Shown here one piece after another: positions 1 to 10,451 of a stretch of DNA of 41,119 nt. Source of the stretch: Candidatus Woesearchaeota archaeon (lineage in GTDB: Archaea; Nanobdellota; Nanobdellia; Woesearchaeales; B72-G16); the NCBI GenBank assembly GCA_003650545.1, contig QMQO01000008.1, positions 1 through 41,119 of the forward strand, given 5' to 3'. Each line of letters begins with the position of its first letter. Position 1 is the first letter of the stretch. The position numbers and the translations under genes are program-made. Below the pieces are notes generated by a model. It was not told the origin of the DNA and did no database searches. It saw only the letters and a program-made list of their open reading frames with translations.

Positions 1-3000
1 CTTGTTACATCATCGCCTATATCAAAACCATCTGGATTCCAGCTACATTGATCATTCATACCATTAGCACCCGGCACATAAGAATTCTCACACTGGCTTT
101 GATCAAATATTTCAAAGCAGTCATTCACGATTTGTTTATTGTCACAAATTCCTTCTGGAACTGCGTAAACATCTATTGGTCCATCACATACACCATCGCC
201 ATCACAATCAGGATTATCAGGGCATGGATCGCAAACATCTCCTACAGCATCACCATCAAAATCTGATTGATCTGGGTTTGGTGTGTAAACACAATTATCA
301 TCAGAATCTAGTATACCATCATCATCTGAGTCTATCGCAGGTATGTTAAAAATTTCTTGACAAGCATCTCCTATGCCATCATCTACTCCATACAATATAA
401 TATCTGAATTGTTCTGATCAGGGTTGTACACATCTGGACAGTTATCAAATATGTCTGGTAAACCATCTCCATCAAAATCTGGTTGTACATAATATGTTGT
501 GTTTGTTTCAGGGTTATATTGTTCCTGATTGTTGTAAGGCGAGTCTTCATCACACCTGTCACCAATGCCATCACTATCTGTATCCAATTGGTCTGGGTTG
601 TATGCGTACAAACAATTATCTATAATATCGTACACACCATCACTGTCATAGTCTACAAAATTTGGTGAGTCTGCTTGACCTATTTCATTAGGTGCTATAT
701 TGCCGTTTGCATAATAGTTGTTTTGATAACTATTAGCTCCGTATGGATCATCAACACCGCAATCAAAATTATTGTTTTCAATGTTGTTATCTTGGGTGTC
801 AGAATCTATGATTTGTAAATCATATCCTCCACCACAAACTTCAAATTTATTGTATGTAAAGTTATTTCCAGTTGAAGGATCAACACAGACATGGCTTCCT
901 GCAAGGCAACCTGGTGCAGAAGCATCTACATTAACAATGTTAACACCGTTGAAATAATTATAACTTACATCCATGTTTGCCACTGTTTTTAAATAAAGAT
1001 TTAATCCACCATTTGTCGTAAAATTGTTATAGCTCGTAGACACTTCATTTATACCCATCAAATAAGCGCCTATTTTACCATTATTAATTATTTTATTATC
1101 ATTAATGTATACTGCTCCAGAGCTGACCACAATAATTCCTGATCCTTTGTTGTCTGAGATTATGTTTTGTTTAGCACCAAAATCAACAGATGCAGAATTT
1201 ATTATGGTTGCGCCTGTGTTTCCGTTGTTAGTAAATCTGGATAGACCTACCTGCATGTTAGAAACTCCATCAGCAAACATTCCATCTTGTGTGTTCTCTG
1301 TGAACTCTGAACTATCTATCATTACATCGCCTGTTCTTAATAAGAATATTCCATAATTATTATTTCTTGCTTGTGTATTTTTAACAGACACTGTAGAAGC
1401 ATCTATTGCATCTATTCCAACATTAAAGTTTTCAATGTCACAATTCGATATCAAAACATTTCTTCTCAAAGGCATTATCTTTATGCCTATGCCAGTTTTA
1501 TCTGTTCCGGTTAACATAAATCCTGAGCAATCTATTGTAACATCATTTGCATCAATTATGATGCCATCTCTTGCACAATTATAATCCTGATCTAGAGTGA
1601 TCTTTGCACCATCCTCTGTTATTGTAATACCACAACCTATTTCAAAATCTGACTTTACCATTTTATTGCGTGTTGCTGCACCGAAGAAAACACCACTATC
1701 CTTCTGTATTAGGTATCTAACTTTGTTGCTTGACAATGCTGGCAGTGAAGCCTCGTTTATCAACACATCCATCTGTGTTTCTCCTGCATTTTTTGTGTAC
1801 AACTTGCCAATCCCAGCATCTGAAAATCCTATCATCACTGAATCACGACTATCGCCATAATCTAACTCTGTTGTTGACAATGCTTCAACATTTGGACTTG
1901 GTAATATTGGATATTCATAATCTTTTACTGATCTGAATGCTCTTGATCCTGCGCTGACAAACAATTGTTTTCTGATTCCTTTTCGCACAATCGTTGGTGC
2001 GGAACAAGTTGTTGCGCCATAGATATCACTGCATTTCAACTCAATTTTGTACCCATCAGGACTTGTGGAATCAAACCAATTTATGCCGTCTTCTGAAGTT
2101 GCTGAATGGATGTTTCGATGTTCCCATCCAGATCCTGTATAATAATCATATTTCGAGAAATACATTTTGTATAACCCGTTTTCCTTAACAACCCAAGGAT
2201 CGAATGCTCCACGGCCATAACCAAACGAATTGTAAGGCAGGACTGATCCACGATCTCCATTTCCTTGAACCTTTGTCCATGTTATCCCATCTGTCGATGT
2301 TAGATAATAAACATACGTTCTAGTAAATGGTTGAGGATCTGTGGTACGATAAGCAGCAACCCACATTCTGTAGATTCCTTTTTGATAATCAAGCATCACA
2401 AAAGGCTTGCCAAAGAAGACTGCGTTTGGGTCTGCATCCAAGATGTTGACATCAACAACTGGTGATATTTTATATCCCCAATAATTAATTCCATCTGGCG
2501 ATGAAGCATGCCAGACAACACCATAGTCATTCGTCGATGTGTTGTAAGCAGTGAAGTACATATGATAATTTCGCTGTTTTGGGTTTTTAAGTACAACTAA
2601 TCCTTGTTTATAATAAGCATATTGCATCTCCAAACCATAATCTCGTGGTGCAAACACTTGACGAGGTTGATCCCAATCATACCCATCATCAGATGTTGTG
2701 TACATTATCACAGCAGAACCATCGATATATGTAATGTACCACATTTTGTATTTAGCATCATCAAAATCATACAGCACACTCTGACCACGATAATAAGTGT
2801 TCTGGTTTAGATTGATGTCGAATGGCTTTGGCCATGCTCCTACACTAGAATTTTTCGTAGACAATACGTTAGCCTGCGCAAACTCTTCACGCTGTGGGGT
2901 GAACTTTAAAACACCGACTCCTTTGTCTGACGCAAGCATGTAATTCACGAACAAAGGAGTTTCTTCTGCTTTTATGACTTGTGCTTCACAAATCGCCAAA

Positions 3001-6000
3001 CCATGATGCCTAACATGCTGACCACCGCCATATAGAGATTCAACAGCATATATTTTCACGTACCTTGCTGGTGTTTTTTCAAAAGGAAAATCTATCCATC
3101 CTGTTTTCCAACTGCCATAATCGCTTCTATAATATTGTCTTACACGAGTATAATTAACACCATCCACAGATGTATATATAGCTATGGTTTTAGGAGTTGC
3201 GAATGATTTGTAGCAACCATTCGCACCGACAAAAAGCCTTACTTTGCTTATGTTGATGATGTCCTCTAAATCAATAATCAAATTAACTGATCCAACTTCT
3301 TCATAGTACAACTGATCTTTGCATGGCCGATTTACATAAGTACAATAAGGAGGTGGAGTAGGATGTATATCTATGTAAGTATAATTGCTTATATGATATT
3401 TAGCACAGCCAAGCTCACCATCTGTTAGTTTTGTGTTCTGAGGATCAGTTAGTTTAAAATCAGTACTTGTCCAGTATCCTGATATACCACCGAATTTGCT
3501 TTGTTTTATGTAAGGTTTTCCAAGAGCAACATTTAAATTATCATCTCCAATCAAGCCGCCAGCTGTCAATGGTTTGCTAGAAAAGAAACCTTTGCTACCT
3601 GATGCAATTAAATTTACAGGAACATGCTTACTCGCCACTGGAAAAGGACCAAAAGAAACATCTTTTTCAAAACTATCCAGACCTGTTTCTCTGTCATAAG
3701 AAGAATCATAAGTAGCAGCAAATATCCTATCAGTACCCACCCATCCAAATCTATCCACATTATCTTTGAACAAAGCACGCAACCCATTGTACGATGCTAC
3801 CAAGGAATTACGCCTGTTCCACAAAACAATAGTTGGAATTAATTTTTTGTATCCATCTGAACTTTTATGAACAAATTGTATGTTTGACGTGAACGGAATG
3901 TCTGGACAATTATTTCCTGCTATCATTAAAATGGCTTTCCTGAATCTATAAGCTTCTGGATCTGAGCCAGCTGGTCCACGACCATTGTCAGGATTCCATC
4001 CGTATGTGCTGAATTCAGGAACCTTTGCAAAGCTATCAGACAAATCCATCAGTATCATTGAATCTTTTGCACCTATTGCAAGAACTGGTTTTATCCCTTT
4101 TCCAACAGGTATTCCGTCAACAGGCGAACCAGTTGCTTCAACTTCGCAAAGCCAGAGATATTGATTATCGAATATTGAATACCTAATGTATCTTATGTTG
4201 TTTGCATTGTTTAATTGGCCAAAGATAATCCAATCGTTTTTATTAATCGGCACATTAATACCATAACTACCTTCATTTTTTTCTTGCATCAAGTGCCAAT
4301 TAACACCATCCAAAGAGCCCCAAACTTGTATCTTGTCTGGAAGAATATCACCATATTGACCACCGCCTATATTTATTCTTGTTCCACTAACATCATGAGG
4401 TTTTTCAAGGTCAAATGTTATGTTTATAACTCCATTTGCATTTGCCATGTCAGTTCCATCCCATCGCAACCCTATACATCCTTCAACTATTCCTGATTCA
4501 ATTTTACCGTTTGTCAATGAAGGAACATCCAGATCATTTCTATGATCTGTTAATGGAGGCAGTTTATCTTGTGTATTGTATGCCCACCAAGGAAGAACTG
4601 GTTCAATTGTGTAACCACTTCTAGCTAATATATTTTGAGTGCTCTTACCTTCAAAATCATAGTATCCTGTATCAATATCATAAACAACATGCCTGCCTGG
4701 GTTAACATTTCGGTCGCACGCCCATCCCCATAACTGCATGTTGCTGTTGTAATGCCCGTAATAACCTTTTTTATCATTTCTCTCAGTTATTGTGCCGTTG
4801 TATAGCATTATGCTTGGCTCATTATTCCAAGGGAAAGTAGCCATTATCCAGCCAGCATTGTCTCTTTTAAAATCTACAAAGAAAACTCCATTCCCACCGC
4901 GCACTATTCCAAACAAATAACCATCAATCATCTTCACTTCATTAAGAAAACTCACACTCGTGCCTTGAGAATATGGATTAAAGATGCTATCTCTAGATAG
5001 ATTAAACCTCATCCACATTTCATCTGTTTCTGCATCGATTATGTCAACATAACCCTGATTTTCAGAAGAGTTGAATGATGCTACAACATAAACTTCATCA
5101 GGGAAACACCTTTTGCTTCCTCTTGTAGCGGTGTTCAATGGTTCATTGTACCATGACTTTGTCGTATCACAGCGATTCCACGATTCTGCATCTGTATGTT
5201 CATAGATCTCGACTTCATCCAAATCACCAGAAGTACTCCTTACCCAAATAGAATCAGTTACAATATACGGAACATTGTTTGGAGTATTTGGAAGTTTTAT
5301 ATCAGTATAGTATAGCATACATTTATAATACTTGAATGTGTTGTATTTTAAGCAATGGTAATAACCAGGAGCAGATTCTGCACCCATGAGTTCATAGCCA
5401 CCTCCAGGAGCTTTGTAATAAATCTTTACTGTTGGATTTATTCCGCCTAAAAAAGTTTTTACTTCGTCTATAGCTTTCATCTCGTCAAAATTAAAAACAA
5501 TATCAACAACATCATAGGGAGGCTTGCCGGGACTTCTTATTGTTACTTCTGAACAAGTTTCTGTTCTGTACATTCCACCAACCCAAAATTTTCTTATAGC
5601 AGCACAATAACTTTTGTCTGTAAGTTGGTCTCCTAAAGGAATAGGTTTGATTAAATTTCCATACACTATAGATACACTTGCTTCAGGCGCAATATTCTTG
5701 CGGTGTTCAGCAGGCGCGTATCTTGTGATTGCATAGACATCATTGCCTCCAATTACTGGTGTCCCAATCTCTTTTAAAACCATTCCTTCACAAGCAGGGT
5801 CTGTGCAGACATCTGTTCTGCAAATCCCAGAAACACAGTTGCCAATGCAATCATTATTGCTTGTACATGAACTGCCGTCTTCACAAGGAGGACATGGTCC
5901 ACCGCAGTCAACATCGCTCTCGCCATTATTCTGGTATCCGTCTAGGCATGTCAACGCAACTGGTCCACAAACACCATTGTCGCAGTTAAAACTTCTGCAG

Positions 6001-9000
6001 TCAGAATCAACCAAACAAGATTGTTGTTCAGTACACCTCAAACCAAAATATTGTGAACATGTTGCTCCACAATCTACATCTGTTTCAAGAGCAGGGTCTA
6101 AGATTTTTTCATCAGTACAATCTGCTATAGGGACTATACAGACTCCATAATCACCTCCTGCTGATTTATCGCACCTCAAACCAGTTTCACAATCAGTATC
6201 ATCATAGCAGCCTTCACCGCCAGGACACCTATCTGGACATATATCACCGCCGCAATCAATGCCAGTTTCATCCTGGTTTTGAATACCATCGCTACAAGTT
6301 TCTTGTATCTCAAAACTATGGGTTACACCATCTGCATCAATCCATGTCTCTGCTGGTCCAGAAACACCGAATGATGGAGTGTCACCAACATCTATGTCAA
6401 TTGTTTTGGCAACATAATTAGGATCTTTATAACCTAAACTTATGTCAACATCTTTCATACCTAAACAAGTTCCAGTTGGTTGTAAAAATTTCAGCTTAAC
6501 AGGACCCAGATTATTATTCAAGGTTCCATCATAAAACTTAGGCGAAGGAAATCCTGTTGTAAAATAAGCGTACATATCAGTTACGCCTGGGAATAACTCA
6601 CTCCTAACCTCTACTTTCCAATTTGCACATCCTGCCAGAGGATTGCCTGCTATCTGTCCTTTTGTGACATCTTTCACCCACAATGCCCTGCCTGGTCCAC
6701 CTGCACCAACACCAAATTGAGTAAAATGTGTTGTTGTAAATTTAAGCTGGCCTGGGACGCTTCTGTCAATTGGTGATTCAAACCATTCTTTCCATTCTCC
6801 TGCAACAGGATCATACACAAGAATAGTCAATTGGTTTGGATCAGGATAAGCATTGGTATCATAATACAACACTATCTCAACAGGGCTGTTGAAGTCTGTT
6901 TCAACAGGTCCGAATGAATATGTATTAATCGGTGTTATGTCAACAGCACCTAGTGAAAATGTTGGCTCGCTGCCTGTGTATTCTGCTGTTATAGGAGTAT
7001 CATAAGACAAAGCATTTGCTGGGATGTTAACATCTGCCTGTGCAGTTGTATCGCCTGACTTAAGCGTAATTGTACCTCCTGTGCTGGCCTCAACATAATC
7101 CTGCGCACTATCGCCAGTGGACACACTACAATCACCAAAGCAAATATCACAAGCATCTCCTATGCCATCATTATCAGAATCTGCTTGATCAAAATTGCTT
7201 TCTTTAGGGCAGTTATCATCCACATCCAAAACACCATCATTATCATCATCTGGATCGCACTTGTCTCCTGCTGTGTCTATTGCTATTTCTTCAGGGGTTA
7301 AAGCCTTTTTCAGGATTCTTACTTCGTCTATATAATAGCTATGGTTGCAAGATAAACCCGTAGTATATTCTGTTCTTCCGATTGTAAGAGGTTCATTCAT
7401 AGAAACATAGCAAGTTGTTATTCCTGTGCTCGTTGCAACTTCATTGCCATCTACATAAAGCTTTAACTCTCCTGTTGCAACATTTCTGACAACAGCTATA
7501 TGATACCACCTATTCGTTTCAGTTATGATATCAAGAGCATCCACCACAGCGCTGCAGGTACCTGCAGATATTTGAAATTCTATTTCTCCTCCGCTTGTAC
7601 CAGTTACCGTACCCCAACGAGCAATTTGCCATCCGTCTCCTCCTGTTCCTTTGTAGATAAGAATTAGATCTTCTTCAAGATCTTCAAACTTTGCCCAAAA
7701 TTCAAGAGTGAAGTTACCATCTTCAGGATCAAACAACGGACTCGTAGATCCCTCTGCATACACATCACCAATGAATGAAAGTGCTGATCCAAACTTTCCT
7801 TGTGTCCATGTTGCTCCATTAATTGTAAGATCGCTGTTCTGTGCTTCATCTTTAGAAATCGAACCTGCTCCTTCGTTTAGGTGCCACAATCCTGTTGTAT
7901 AACTTGTTACCCCTCGCTCGCCGCCATCTGTATCGATCTGTGATGGATTATATACATAGGGACAGTTATCAACACTATATTCAAAGCCATCACAATCATT
8001 ATCATCAGAACAATCCGGACCTGTAGAAGCAGAGGTCAAGAAGGGTGTGTAATCAACCTGGCCTGTATTTTCGATGATTCCTGCTTCAATCTGCACTGGG
8101 TCTGTTGTGCCCCACCAATTATATTCTGCGACAATAGTATCATGTTGGTCATTTTTTAAATTAGCGTATGAGTTGCTGTATATGTTATTATAGGATATAA
8201 CATTGTCTGTTGAACCTCCACTCAAAGAAACTCCTACTGTTAAACCAGTCATGTCATTATAATCTATAATATTATTATTTGCACCTGACATACCAATTCC
8301 AAAAGAATTTGTCCAAGTACTGGAAAAACTATTGTGTCTGACAAGATTATTATCTCCATACAACATTAAGCCTGTTGAAACATCTCCAAGAATTATATTA
8401 TTAATAATTTTATTATGATCACTATTTGGATTTTTAAAGTCTCCTATTGACATGCCCCATCCTTGATCAGCTATTCTTATATAATTTCCATCGATTGTGT
8501 TATAATATGAATCGTACATCCGGACGCCTTTTCCAAAATTATATATCTTATTGTTTGATATTTCTGCATAATTGTTCGCAAATATATCAATGCCTGGAGA
8601 ACCATAGTTTATTCCTGAATAATAAAATTCATTTCCAGAAATTTTATTATCAACAACTTGCGGATGGCCTGTATAAGCCCTTATGAATACTCCTGTATAT
8701 TTAATATTCGTGAAATTATTATTAATGATTGAATTTGAATTTGCATTTATTATATCTACACCTGCATTAAAATTATCTATGTTGCAATTTTTCAAGATGA
8801 AATTATCATTGTACACTAATATTCCTTTTGAATATGTTGTCCCAGGACCTGTTATTTTATGTCCTTGACAATCTATAGTAATTTTATCAGCATGTACCTC
8901 AAAACAATAATCCCCAGAAGTAGAGATATCGCTTGTTAAAACATACTCAGTATTGCTGGTTGTTAAAGTAATACCACAGCTTGATAAAATAATAGGACAA

Positions 9001-9356
9001 CCATTGCCTGGATAGATGTTTGGATTGTTATCATCGCAATCTTCAGCAGCACAATCATAAGTTGGATTTGCAGAATCTTTATAGTTTCCTTCGTAGCCAT
9101 CACCATCTTGATCACACTGCTGGCATGTTCCACTATCACAATATTCAGGATTTTTCGGATCAGTCCATCCTGCAACTTCACAATCAGAACCATCTAAACA
9201 AGGATCACCAACTGCTTTGCCTGTTATGTTTCCTTTTGGGATTAAAAAGAAGAGAGCTAACGCTATTGCAAGAACCAAAACAACGAGGAAAGCTGGAAAT
9301 AATCTTGATGATGATGTAAACGCTTTTTTATACAATGCTCTCTCCTCTTTTTTCAT
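1..9356 (-). CDS. Giant multidomain surface protein, partial (over 3,118 residues; C-terminus outside window)
   Basis: The frame is open from the ATG at 9356 to the left edge. I checked it at about 6.2, 4.56, 3.14, 1.92 kb and base 3, always in phase. The start has an SD (GGAGG) about 9 nt upstream. In order: N-terminal basic stretch and membrane helix ending near an NITGKAV motif (residues about 20-45); MopE-like metal motif (80-118); parallel beta-helix 1 (125-430); LamG/concanavalin-like domain (485-690); thrombospondin-3-like DxDxDG repeats (692-742); ZU5-like stretch (755-850); Cys-rich DCGG repeats (1016-1181); discoidin-like domains (about 1613-1743 and 1970-2130); propeller-like repeats with TSxDGxxW (2175-2430); beta-helix 2 (2575-2870); further thrombospondin-3-like repeats to the edge. 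It is probably an anchored, calcium-stabilised adhesin or glycan-binding protein. Domain names are from reading motifs; function is inferred. Confidence 0.9.
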   Translation of the reverse strand, partial: MKKEERALYKKAFTSSSRLFPAFLVVLVLAIALALFFLIPKGNITGKAVGDPCLDGSDCEVAGWTDPKNPEYCDSGTCQQCDQDGDGYEGNYKDSANPTYDCAAEDCDDNNPNIYPGNGCPIILSSCGITLTTSNTEYVLTSDISTSGDYCFEVHADKITIDCQGHKITGPGTTYSKGILVYNDNFILKNCNIDNFNAGVDIINANSNSIINNNFTNIKYTGVFIRAYTGHPQVVDNKISGNEFYYSGINYGSPGIDIFANNYAEISNNKIYNFGKGVRMYDSYYNTIDGNYIRIADQGWGMSIGDFKNPNSDHNKIINNIILGDVSTGLMLYGDNNLVRHNSFSSTWTNSFGIGMSGANNNIIDYNDMTGLTVGVSLSGGSTDNVISYNNIYSNSYANLKNDQHDTIVAEYNWWGTTDPVQIEAGIIENTGQVDYTPFLTSASTGPDCSDDNDCDGFEYSVDNCPYVYNPSQIDTDGGERGVTSYTTGLWHLNEGAGSISKDEAQNSDLTINGATWTQGKFGSALSFIGDVYAEGSTSPLFDPEDGNFTLEFWAKFEDLEEDLILIYKGTGGDGWQIARWGTVTGTSGGEIEFQISAGTCSAVVDALDIITETNRWYHIAVVRNVATGELKLYVDGNEVATSTGITTCYVSMNEPLTIGRTEYTTGLSCNHSYYIDEVRILKKALTPEEIAIDTAGDKCDPDDDNDGVLDVDDNCPKESNFDQADSDNDGIGDACDICFGDCSVSTGDSAQDYVEASTGGTITLKSGDTTAQADVNIPANALSYDTPITAEYTGSEPTFSLGAVDITPINTYSFGPVETDFNSPVEIVLYYDTNAYPDPNQLTILVYDPVAGEWKEWFESPIDRSVPGQLKFTTTHFTQFGVGAGGPGRALWVKDVTKGQIAGNPLAGCANWKVEVRSELFPGVTDMYAYFTTGFPSPKFYDGTLNNNLGPVKLKFLQPTGTCLGMKDVDISLGYKDPNYVAKTIDIDVGDTPSFGVSGPAETWIDADGVTHSFEIQETCSDGIQNQDETGIDCGGDICPDRCPGGEGCYDDTDCETGLRCDKSAGGDYGVCIVPIADCTDEKILDPALETDVDCGATCSQYFGLRCTEQQSCLVDSDCRSFNCDNGVCGPVALTCLDGYQNNGESDVDCGGPCPPCEDGSSCTSNNDCIGNCVSGICRTDVCTDPACEGMVLKEIGTPVIGGNDVYAITRYAPAEHRKNIAPEASVSIVYGNLIKPIPLGDQLTDKSYCAAIRKFWVGGMYRTETCSEVTIRSPGKPPYDVVDIVFNFDEMKAIDEVKTFLGGINPTVKIYYKAPGGGYELMGAESAPGYYHCLKYNTFKYYKCMLYYTDIKLPNTPNNVPYIVTDSIWVRSTSGDLDEVEIYEHTDAESWNRCDTTKSWYNEPLNTATRGSKRCFPDEVYVVASFNSSENQGYVDIIDAETDEMWMRFNLSRDSIFNPYSQGTSVSFLNEVKMIDGYLFGIVRGGNGVFFVDFKRDNAGWIMATFPWNNEPSIMLYNGTITERNDKKGYYGHYNSNMQLWGWACDRNVNPGRHVVYDIDTGYYDFEGKSTQNILARSGYTIEPVLPWWAYNTQDKLPPLTDHRNDLDVPSLTNGKIESGIVEGCIGLRWDGTDMANANGVINITFDLEKPHDVSGTRINIGGGQYGDILPDKIQVWGSLDGVNWHLMQEKNEGSYGINVPINKNDWIIFGQLNNANNIRYIRYSIFDNQYLWLCEVEATGSPVDGIPVGKGIKPVLAIGAKDSMILMDLSDSFAKVPEFSTYGWNPDNGRGPAGSDPEAYRFRKAILMIAGNNCPDIPFTSNIQFVHKSSDGYKKLIPTIVLWNRRNSLVASYNGLRALFKDNVDRFGWVGTDRIFAATYDSSYDRETGLDSFEKDVSFGPFPVASKHVPVNLIASGSKGFFSSKPLTAGGLIGDDNLNVALGKPYIKQSKFGGISGYWTSTDFKLTDPQNTKLTDGELGCAKYHISNYTYIDIHPTPPPYCTYVNRPCKDQLYYEEVGSVNLIIDLEDIINISKVRLFVGANGCYKSFATPKTIAIYTSVDGVNYTRVRQYYRSDYGSWKTGWIDFPFEKTPARYVKIYAVESLYGGGQHVRHHGLAICEAQVIKAEETPLFVNYMLASDKGVGVLKFTPQREEFAQANVLSTKNSSVGAWPKPFDINLNQNTYYRGQSVLYDFDDAKYKMWYITYIDGSAVIMYTTSDDGYDWDQPRQVFAPRDYGLEMQYAYYKQGLVVLKNPKQRNYHMYFTAYNTSTNDYGVVWHASSPDGINYWGYKISPVVDVNILDADPNAVFFGKPFVMLDYQKGIYRMWVAAYRTTDPQPFTRTYVYYLTSTDGITWTKVQGNGDRGSVLPYNSFGYGRGAFDPWVVKENGLYKMYFSKYDYYTGSGWEHRNIHSATSEDGINWFDSTSPDGYKIELKCSDIYGATTCSAPTIVRKGIRKQLFVSAGSRAFRSVKDYEYPILPSPNVEALSTTELDYGDSRDSVMIGFSDAGIGKLYTKNAGETQMDVLINEASLPALSSNKVRYLIQKDSGVFFGAATRNKMVKSDFEIGCGITITEDGAKITLDQDYNCARDGIIIDANDVTIDCSGFMLTGTDKTGIGIKIMPLRRNVLISNCDIENFNVGIDAIDASTVSVKNTQARNNNYGIFLLRTGDVMIDSSEFTENTQDGMFADGVSNMQVGLSRFTNNGNTGATIINSASVDFGAKQNIISDNKGSGIIVVSSGAVYINDNKIINNGKIGAYLMGINEVSTSYNNFTTNGGLNLYLKTVANMDVSYNYFNGVNIVNVDASAPGCLAGSHVCVDPSTGNNFTYNKFEVCGGGYDLQIIDSDTQDNNIENNNFDCGVDDPYGANSYQNNYYANGNIAPNEIGQADSPNFVDYDSDGVYDIIDNCLYAYNPDQLDTDSDGIGDRCDEDSPYNNQEQYNPETNTTYYVQPDFDGDGLPDIFDNCPDVYNPDQNNSDIILYGVDDGIGDACQEIFNIPAIDSDDDGILDSDDNCVYTPNPDQSDFDGDAVGDVCDPCPDNPDCDGDGVCDGPIDVYAVPEGICDNKQIVNDCFEIFDQSQCENSYVPGANGMNDQCSWNPDGFDIGDDVT

Positions 9357-9442
9357 GATATCAAACCTCCTAGAACTAGAAATATTAAAGTTATTTTATT
9401 GGGTTCCCTCTTTTTTCCTTCCATTTTTCTCTATTAACTCAC

Positions 9443-9489
9443 AAAGAAGTCCCCAACACAAAGATACGGTCTGGTATCTTTACTTCTTT
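9443..9489 (-). promoter_or_regulatory. Two-part hairpin at the predicted 5' end of the giant-gene leader
   Basis: AAAGAAGT (9443-9450) pairs with ACTTCTTT (9482-9489), and AAAGATAC (9460-9467) pairs with GTATCTTT (9474-9481) around a 6-nt loop: 16 perfect base pairs with one 9-nt bulge. On the minus strand a TATA-like TTTATATG lies at about 9512-9519, which would put the transcription start near 9489, exactly where the hairpin begins. It may be a leader structure of the giant gene or a terminator of the upstream small gene. Confidence 0.5.
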
Positions 9490-9562
9490 TGACTAGGATA
9501 AAATAAATTCATATAAATAACTTTCGCTTTTTTTACTATGAAAAAATATAAGTTTAATAGGT

Positions 9563-9877
9563 TTAACTTCTAAATAGAATGAACCAAACAACTATTACTA
9601 TAATAACTATGATTATCATCAATAAGAGCAGATTATGTTTTTTTTTGGCTGGAGGTGTTAATTTTGTACCATGGTATTCTGCTGCTTTTCCTTGCTGCTT
9701 AGACCTTTTTTTTATAAATTTTTGTTTCACAAGTTCTTTTTTTTGTTTTTCTATTTTAGATGCTTTTTTTGCAGCAGCAAATTGTCTTTTTATTTCAGCC
9801 TTTGCATAAAATCCTTTACGAATGCCTTGGTTGATCTCTTGCATCTTTTCTTTATAAGCTTTTGTTTGTTTGTTCAT
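9563..9877 (-). CDS. Small basic tail-anchored membrane protein, unknown function
   Basis: I do not recognise this family. About 104 residues: a long, strongly basic Lys/Gln/Ala-rich helical N-terminal part (residues 1-80) and a C-terminal hydrophobic helix LLLLMIIIVIIVIVVWF, so it is probably a tail-anchored protein with the basic part in the cytoplasm. The ORF track starts at a GTG (9886). I prefer the ATG at 9877, because the GTGAG in front can act as a weak ribosome-binding site. It overlaps the end of the upstream small gene (stop at 9852) in another frame, which suggests co-transcription. The basic part could bind nucleic acid, but that is only a composition argument. Confidence 0.6.
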   Translation of the reverse strand: MNKQTKAYKEKMQEINQGIRKGFYAKAEIKRQFAAAKKASKIEKQKKELVKQKFIKKRSKQQGKAAEYHGTKLTPPAKKKHNLLLLMIIIVIIVIVVWFILFRS

Positions 9878-10241
9878 TTTTCTCACTTTTATTCTTTTGG
9901 TATATTAAGACCAAAATAATCACTAATATATATATTATAGTAAAAATTGCAATAGAAGTTGGATTTATAATAGCTCTCATGTTTTCTTTTGTTTTGTAGA
10001 TAAATATATAGATAAAGTGTATAACTATCAATGGAGAAAGCACTAGTAGATTCTTTAGAAAGGTTTGTATGGTTACATCTCTTTTTTTAATGACAGGGAT
10101 TGTTATTTCGTGTTTCATAAAACATTTTTCTAGAGAATTTATTCTAGATTCGTGATTATCTAATGTAAATTTTATTTGCTCATTCCTGTTCTTAAAGAAG
10201 TTTATCCAGCCAATAATACGTTGCTCAGTTTTTTTATCCAT
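9852..10241 (-). CDS. Small protein with two membrane helices, unknown function
   Basis: About 129 residues, family not recognised. The N-terminal 60 residues are charged and probably helical (KNRNEQIKFTLDNHESRINSLEK). Two hydrophobic segments follow (LLVLSPLIVIHFIYIFI and IAIFTIIYILVIILVLIY) and a short basic tail. The ORF track starts at a TTG (10250). The ATG at 10241 is better supported: a TATA-like TTTATATATTT is centred about 25 bp upstream, as expected for a leaderless archaeal transcript, and no SD is visible. It overlaps the next small membrane gene, so the two probably form one transcription unit. Confidence 0.55.
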   Translation of the reverse strand: MDKKTEQRIIGWINFFKNRNEQIKFTLDNHESRINSLEKCFMKHEITIPVIKKRDVTIQTFLKNLLVLSPLIVIHFIYIFIYKTKENMRAIINPTSIAIFTIIYILVIILVLIYQKNKSEKNEQTNKSL

Positions 10242-10451
10242 TAGTGACAAGAATGAATAAATATATAAAAAGATTGTTTAGTATCGTATAGTGTACATTA
10301 TTTGTATTGAGGATTATGATTGAGGAACTTTTAATGTTTTTTATTCTTTCCTCTAACAAACATCTTCAAAGACATCACGACATAGACTGTGACGTTCAGT
10401 CTTTGTTCACAACATTCTTGGCTTGAGTGCTGTGAGATGTATTCTTACCAG

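Noticed and set aside
1-9356. Many short plus- and minus-strand ORFs in the track (60-135 aa)
   Set aside because: All are in other frames of the giant minus-strand gene; they have no start signals and low-complexity composition, as expected from shadows.
10359-10440. Structured RNA between the small genes (ACATCT/AGATGT, AGACTG/CAGTCT)
   Set aside because: Stems are short, the pairing is interrupted and I found no promoter or class motif; could be chance.
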